A stretch of DNA of 64,000 bases from Paracyclopina nana (Eukaryota; Arthropoda; Copepoda; Cyclopoida; Cyclopettidae), in contig JAGUCH010000001.1 of the NCBI GenBank assembly GCA_019096065.1, positions 3,348,001 through 3,412,000 of the forward strand, in the 5' to 3' direction. Position 1 is the first letter of the stretch; each line of letters opens with the position of its first letter. Shown piece after piece: positions 58,324 through 64,000 of the stretch. The notes under the pieces are model-generated. The model made no database searches and was not told the DNA's origin. It saw only the letters and a list, made by a program, of their open reading frames with translations. The position numbers were made by a program, and so were the translations under genes.

Positions 58324-59452
58324 TATAGCATAACACATTTCGCTATAGAATTACTCATAAGTAATATAAATATTTCTAAGACTAAGTCTAGTTTTTATCT
58401 AAGACTTGTGCTTCCGTTAAATTGCGTTTTCAGCCTCCTATTTCAGTACTGATCGTTTTTTTCTCACTCTTGAAAAATCGAGTAGACCACTTTTCCCATC
58501 TCTTTTGGTCATTTGAGATTGAAGCGTTTTGATTGATCAGATGTACGAAAACTTGAACATTTCATTTAAGGATGCCGCAAGATTTTAAAGAAACGAGGCA
58601 TAGGTAAGCAGCCTCCTTCTCTGTAAAAGGAATACACATCACATTTTTAAGTCACAATTCGCTACTTTCACATCGATGTACTGTGCTGCCTTGCATCGTT
58701 GGGTTATGCCTGAAATCCTTTCCTGATTAAATTAGCTTGTCTTGTTTGAGTACGAAAGTGTTGTGAAAAGGGGGCAGAGTACCAAATCTCATATTTTGCT
58801 AGTCTTGTTAGGAATATTGGTGTTCTTTCGCATCATTTCTTATTCGTATGTTTGGATTTTCCATGATTTTTAATGTGAAGCTAGCTGGTACCATTCAACA
58901 GTACTTTCATGATAGCTACCCCTGAGTGTAACTGTTATCATCTTTTTATGCATATGTTGCACCGTATGTCAATTCAAAATATTAATTTAATTCAAGTTAT
59001 CTTAAGAAGCTTTTCCTTGTCGTAAAATTATTAATAGTTTGATCAAGTGTCTTCGCATAAACTTTCACAAGGCATCAAATTGCTCGCGTTGTTGCTTCTT
59101 TGCCTCTAAAAATTCCCGCTTCGAAAGGATTTCCAAGAGATGAAGGTAGGTGTAGCAAGACTTCTTTCGGTGGATCCCTTATCAATCATCTTTACCTGAT
59201 TCCTTATAAAGCTCGCATGTTGGCGTGATTTTTGCTATTTGTCTCTAGAATTACTCAGGCCATTTATGCACCATTGAAAAAGGACTCAATTGGCTAATTT
59301 TTCCTTTGAGGTCACGAGGCTAAGTGTTGCCATAGGACGAATGGCCCATTGAATAACGGATCGAAGAAAGCATAGCACTGCCAAGGTAATGCTGCTTGCC
59401 GTAAAAATTAAGCCTTGTTCTGTGCTCTTGTCGTCTGCATGTGTGTTAGTGA
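58324..59452. other. Intergenic, no gene seen
   Basis: AT-rich; begins with the gene B 3' UTR. No supported coding frame on either strand. Confidence 0.5.
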
Positions 59453-60141
59453 GTGGTGTTTTCCTCCAAATTAAGTTGGTGGTGGGGGAACTTTTTTTGT
59501 CCGAAAATCAAGTTATAAAATGTCCGACAAGCCAAGTTGCAAAATGACTGACATCTACTGCGTTTTTTGCCCGACAGACTTGTCATAGTTGTAAAATGTC
59601 CGACAAATAGAGTGTTAAATGATCGACAGGTTTTGACAAGTTGCAAAATGTCCGACACGATCCATTTGTAAAGTGTCCGACACGATCCATTTGTAAAATG
59701 TCCGACACATACTTCAGTACACATCTTAAGTTTTTTTATTTGTAAAAAGTATATCAGCAATGACTTTTGGAAAAAATTGTAGACATTAAGATTAATTAAA
59801 AAAAAAATTTCTAACTAGGTTATGAAATAGGCAGCTAAAACATTTAATTGTTGTGCAGTCTTTAATAGGTAAATGAACTTACAAAAATGTGTCGGTCATT
59901 TTGCAACTATGCCAGATGTGTCGGGCAAAACATGTACCTGTTGCCAATTTGTGTCGGTCATTTTGCAACTATACCAAATGTGTCGGGCAAAAAATGCACC
60001 TGTCGCCAAATTTGTGTCGGTCATTTTGCAACTATACCAAATGTGTCGGACATTTTGCAACATGGCGAAATGTGTCGGACAAAATGATGGAGCCCTTGGT
60101 GGTTGCTATTGGGCAATCATTAGAACTTGAGAAAACACCAC
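59453..60141. mobile_element. Second, smaller foldback-like element
   Basis: Ends GTGGTGTTTTC (59453) and GAAAACACCAC (60141) are inverted. Inside, short units around TGTCGGACATTTTGCAAC repeat on one strand at 59.50-59.71 kb and inverted at 59.89-60.09 kb, about 170 bases apart. No coding frame; no clear target duplication. Confidence 0.65.
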
Positions 60142-61204
60142 AGCATCGTCGTCAACACTTAAAAAAAATGCGTTGCACAATTTCTCTTTTGAGGAAAGAA
60201 AGAAGAGCGTGCTCGCCTCTTCTCCTCGCTTTTTCCCTGCAGTGCAGTGCATTGAGGCCGCAAAGTGCGAGAGGAGGAGTGAAGGCCGCTCTTTCCTCTG
60301 CTTTTTACCGTTAGGCTTTTGGAAAGAAGTGAGTTAGTTACGCGTGCTCACTCCAAGGCTTCAGTCACGATTGATCGGAAATTGGCTTCATATCGTACTG
60401 TCATTAGTCGAGTGTATCTTGACCACTTATCTGGTAAGTGTGCTCTTCATTCCAGCTGATTCTTTGGAGAGCCTTTTCTCGTGATGAGTAAGCATAGGGC
60501 CAGTGGCATTATTCATACAAAATATCCCATATGTACTAATGCGAGCTGCTAATAATTGGGCTTCTTTGCTTGCTGAAGGTCTAATGAAAGGAAAATCCCA
60601 AGACATGCTCCTTTTGATCTTGTTACTTTTGCTTTGAAGGGCTTTAAAGACGTAATTAACAGTCAAAGTTTGTGATCACCCATATTAAAATACGTCCAAT
60701 GTGACAATTTTGTGTGACGATTAGTGATACACAAAATTTGAGTTAGTCAGCCATGTATGCGGGTTTCGCTGTCTTTTTATTACGTCCTCATTATCATTTC
60801 CCTCCAATCATTTCGGAGGCAGTAATTGAGCTCTTAGAAAACTATTACTAAGCATTCATGAAGCCTCACTAAGTTTTTCATGATTCTCAAAATGTGTGCA
60901 AGCTTTGCTGCAGAAGGAAATCAATTTCCAAACTACTAATTATGTGAAAACATTGCAAGAGCTAATGGATTATTAGAAAAGTCCTACTGGCAAGGAAAGA
61001 GTTCCGATGAAAATACTATACATTTTTGTCAACTTGGCGGTGGGTTCACTACATACGGCAGTGAAGTGAAAATCCCTGTATTTTGCTGAGATTTGGCGTG
61101 CGCTCGCATCTACCGTACAATAATGACTTTTTTTCGTCACATGTGAAGAAATAATATCCATTATTGTACAGTTGGCAACTTGAGAGTTCTTTCTTCAATT
61201 TAAA
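60142..61204. other. Intergenic, no gene seen
   Basis: No supported gene or strong repeat. Confidence 0.45.
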
Positions 61205-61208
61205 AAGA

Positions 61209-61280
61209 GGCTTGGTCGGGATTCGAACCCGGGGCATCTGAGTGTAAGGTCTGCACTATGCCAATGTACTATCAGAACCA
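61209..61280 (-). pseudogene. tRNA-like remnant
   Basis: Minus strand has a good T arm (CCGGGTTCGAATCCCG) and a partly paired acceptor stem, but the anticodon stem does not pair. Likely a decayed tRNA gene or SINE head. Confidence 0.4.
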
Positions 61281-61289
61281 TGGCATATA

Positions 61290-61725
61290 AAACTGATATT
61301 TTTAGTATTTAAAATTACTTTTGAGAATTGTAACCTCACAAAGCTAGCAAAAATATCAATTCTGTCCTGATTACTCGTCCATATAGGGTTTTTCACTCAT
61401 GAGTCGTCAAATGGCAATATCTGGTGCGTGCGCGTGAGTTAAAGTTGCACGAAAAAGCGCCATCTATTGAAATGACACCGCATTTAGCAATGATTGTTGA
61501 GATCTTGTGTTGCTAACTTGTAGATGCGCGCGCGCGATTGACCGCAAAGTTTTACCTGCAAACGAGCTATCGTTTTTAAGGCCAATTTAATTGATAAATT
61601 AATCAATTTTTAATATTTAAAAGTACTTTTGGGACTCTGAATCGTCACGAAGCTGACAAAAATGTCAATACTGTCCTGATGACTCGTCCATATAGGGTTT
61701 TTCGCTCATTCGTAGTAAAATTCCA
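61290..61725. repeat. Direct repeat of ~115 bases
   Basis: Segments 61290-61420 and 61606-61725 align directly (shared cores CTGTCCTGAT and CGTCCATATAGGGTTTTTC). The second copy is also the left arm of the hairpin at 61.67 kb. Confidence 0.7.
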
Positions 61726-61815
61726 GATCACTCGTGGCTTCGCCACTCGATGATCTTTCATTTGACTACTCATGAGCGAAAAACCCTATATGGACTCGTC
61801 ATCAGGACAGTATTG
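61666..61815. mobile_element. Hairpin element with perfect 44-base arms
   Basis: Arms 61666-61709 and 61772-61815 are exact reverse complements, beginning CAATACTGTCCTGATGACTC. The 62-base centre is itself nearly palindromic around CTCGTGGCTTCGCCACTCG. MITE-like. Confidence 0.75.
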
Positions 61816-62933
61816 TTACATTCTTCCATTCCTGATTTTGGAAATATTAATCACGCACTAGAAAGGCGAGAATATGAAAGTAGTAGCAAGGCTGTCAACT
61901 TAGCTTACTCTCCGCGTGTAGAAAGTACAAGCTTACTATTGTGATGGACATACTTGGTATTGTGAAAAATTAATTCATCTCCATTTTGCAGATTTCTTTA
62001 TTTTCAATAGATCATATTTTTTTGCGGCCCATATTAATGATATTGAGCTAGGAGTCGTTTTTCATTTTTGATAGACAACCGCTAGTTATCTAGCTGGCCA
62101 AATGAGTGGCAATTTTTCATTCGCCTTCACTGCACTGTTTATTTGCTAACAAGCCTTGCTCGTTGAACAAATTCGATAAGTCATTAGAAAGTTACAAAAC
62201 GATTATTTGTTCCGCTTTCAATGAGCGATTTTCAATTAGCACCTTTTAACGTGAGAGTCAACCTGCCAGTTACGACTCATTCCTACTTTCTTCGCAGCTT
62301 TTCTAAAATGAAATTAATTAAAAACTCCGACTTCAGTCTGCTGCATTCAACCCGTCCAATTTTTGCTTTTCAAAGTTTCCAATGAACATTCCGAAGAATT
62401 ATATTAGTAGCTCTCACAAATGTTTTGAATGACTTTTTCTCTTGGTGAACTTGGGTAAGAAAGGCCATACAGATCGAGTCAGGCAAAGTTGAGCACAATG
62501 TCATTTTGAAAAATTGGAAGTTCAGTTCCCAATTTGGATTATCTGAGAACTTTGTTAAATTACAAGTATAGTGAGAAGAAATTGTTGGCCACGAAGCCTT
62601 CTTCTCATGTTGAAAAGTGCTGCACGATAATGGCATAACTATGGTCGCCTGTACATGTGAAAGTGTCAAGCATGGAAGTTATGTGCACTTTGTAGTTGCG
62701 TTTTACATAGCATTTCTCCCAGTTTCTTTGGATTTCATAAATTGCTCTAACGCTGAAAGTACTCACAAGCAATCACGAGGAGCTGGAGCACAAATAGCTA
62801 AATTCCTACTTAGGAGATGGGAAAAAAGGTTTTCACAGTTGGTAGTTAAGGGGGAAAGGCACAGTACACTACCATAATCGAAAGTCCCTTAACTAGTGTT
62901 GTTCCTTTTCAGAGTTTGAGAAAAGACAGCAGG
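61816..62933. other. Intergenic and 5' UTR of the terminal GPCR
   Basis: AT-rich, no supported coding frame. A good acceptor (TTCCTTTTCAG) ends at about 62912, so a 5' UTR exon lies upstream of the GPCR start. Confidence 0.5.
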
Positions 62934-63951
62934 ATGTCGGACAACTCGAGCAAAATGGTTGACGAATATCTGATGGAGCTGTATATGCTCAACCGAAGTC
63001 TTGGCCAGCCCTGGTTCTCGATTTGCGTTGCACTCTACTCAATCCTCGTGAGCATTGCATTCACGGGCAATGTTCTCGTGCTCGTAGCCATGGTGAGGAG
63101 TCGCGACTTGAGGAAATCAGCACGGAATGTCCTAATTGGGCTGCTCGCGATCTCGGATCTCTTTTTGAGCTGCACAATGCCCTTGACAGCAATTGATGCC
63201 CTCTCAAAGTATTGGCCTTTCGGCAAGACCACCTTGACGTTCTGTCGAACGGTGAAAACTTCGTCTGCCATGGCTGTTTACCTATCCAGCATGACTCTCA
63301 TCGCAATTGCTCTCGATAGGCACCGCTGCATTGTCCATCCAACTCGGTAAAGCTAATACAATAACGAGCTATATAGCCTTTCTTCCCTCCTGCTGACAGA
63401 AAGTAAGAAAAGTTCCGACTTGTGCTTACAGCTCCCAATTGAGCGTATTTGCTGCGAGTCTGGTCGCATCGACCTTTCTGCTCGTCGCTCTGCTCATGGC
63501 AACTCCCATCTTTTTCCACACGAGGCTTCATGTGCCAATTTCGGAAACGACTGCAAATACTGCGGAAAACCAGACAGAGGATGATTGGTCCCATTTGGTC
63601 TTCTGCGTGGAGGACTGGCGCTTTGGGAGCGATCAGGACGCGGATCCACGCAGGCGAATCTACTATTCCATATTTTCGATGGCCATGCAGTACATCATCC
63701 CGTTCATCAGCATGACCGCAATCTACACCAAACTCTTCTTCTACCTAAAAACCAACAGGATGGTGAGATCTGAACGGCCGCAAGACAAACAGAAAGCACG
63801 AAGGACAAACACGATGCTGGCCACCATTTCCATGGTGTTTTGTATATCATGGCTGCCTCTTAACCTGATTGGAATATGCTTGGACGCGCAAATTGACATG
63901 TTTGGCGACAACATTGAGATGATGACGTTGACCTTTGTGGCCTGCCATTTG
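62934..63951 (+). CDS. Neuropeptide F/Y-type GPCR (3' end outside window)
   Basis: Exons 62934-63346 and 63432-63951; a donor at 63952 leads to an exon beyond the window. A class A peptide receptor: N-glycosylation-type N-terminus (DNSS, NRS), TM1 with GNVLVLVAM, TM2 with LLAISDLFLS, a WPFG motif before the conserved TM3 cysteine (TLTFCR), TM3 ending IALDRHRCIVHPT, a second extracellular loop with FCVEDW, and TM6 with CISWLPLNLIG. WPFG and IALDRxRxIVHPT fit NPF/NPY-family receptors, which sense feeding-related peptides. The DRY motif reads DRH. TM7 and the tail are missing here only because the window ends. Confidence 0.85.
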
Positions 63952-64000
63952 GTAACTAAATTGAGTGCCAATCACATTTGGATTTCATAACATTTCTCCT

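Noticed and set aside
61209-61280. A functional tRNA gene
   Set aside because: Only the T arm is sound; the anticodon stem does not pair and no clear anticodon can be assigned.

Overview
The window is nuclear DNA of a compact animal genome, most likely an arthropod. Genes lie on both strands and have many short GT-AG introns, mostly about 50-70 bases. A chemosensory ionotropic receptor of the Ir93a type and a peritrophin-type chitin-binding protein point to an arthropod. A cilia/dynein-assembly protein (LRRC56) implies motile cilia or flagella, perhaps only in sperm. I cannot name the species; a small-genome crustacean, mite or other non-insect lineage would fit. All exon models were built by hand from splice sites and reading frame, and no database search was possible.

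Layout. 1-3.1 kb: 3' part of an ionotropic receptor and a conserved unknown protein. 3.4-13.6 kb, minus strand: a divergent alpha-tubulin, a chitin-binding protein with an in-frame stop, an adhesion GPCR and LRRC56. 14.3-19.6 kb: myotrophin, a 100-residue membrane protein, a patched-domain protein, and convergent MGST3. 20.1-29.8 kb: an intronless MBD-domain protein head-to-head with an SBK/meng-po-type kinase, a type I membrane protein, and an unrecognised GC-rich gene. 33.2-36.0 kb: LIM-domain-binding protein (LDB/Chip) after about 3.4 kb of apparent non-coding DNA. 37.3-58.3 kb: two adjacent paralogous genes (A and B) for very large sushi/CCP plus SEA transmembrane proteins. 58.3-62.9 kb: repeat-rich intergenic DNA. 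62.9-64 kb: start of a neuropeptide F/Y-type GPCR running off the end.

The most unusual part is 37.3-58.3 kb. Genes A and B share one layout: signal peptide, CCP-like modules, a six-cysteine CxC...CFC module, an SEA-like domain, more CCP modules, a basic furin-like site followed by a second SEA-like region, and C-terminal hydrophobic segments with a short tail. My exon model of gene B keeps one frame across 21 exons (2,556 residues). One exon of 2.8 kb holds six copies of a two-CCP repeat. Gene A's first SEA domain is split by a 5.4 kb intron that contains a 5.2 kb foldback-type transposon. The transposon has near-identical inverted ends, a 9-bp target duplication and inverted tandem arrays, with smaller MITEs nested inside.

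The genes do not form a pathway; they are a mixed set of sensory and signalling receptors (Ir93a-like, adhesion GPCR, NPF-like GPCR, CCP/SEA pair), cytoskeletal and ciliary genes (tubulin, LRRC56), metabolic genes (MGST3) and nuclear regulators (MBD protein, LDB).
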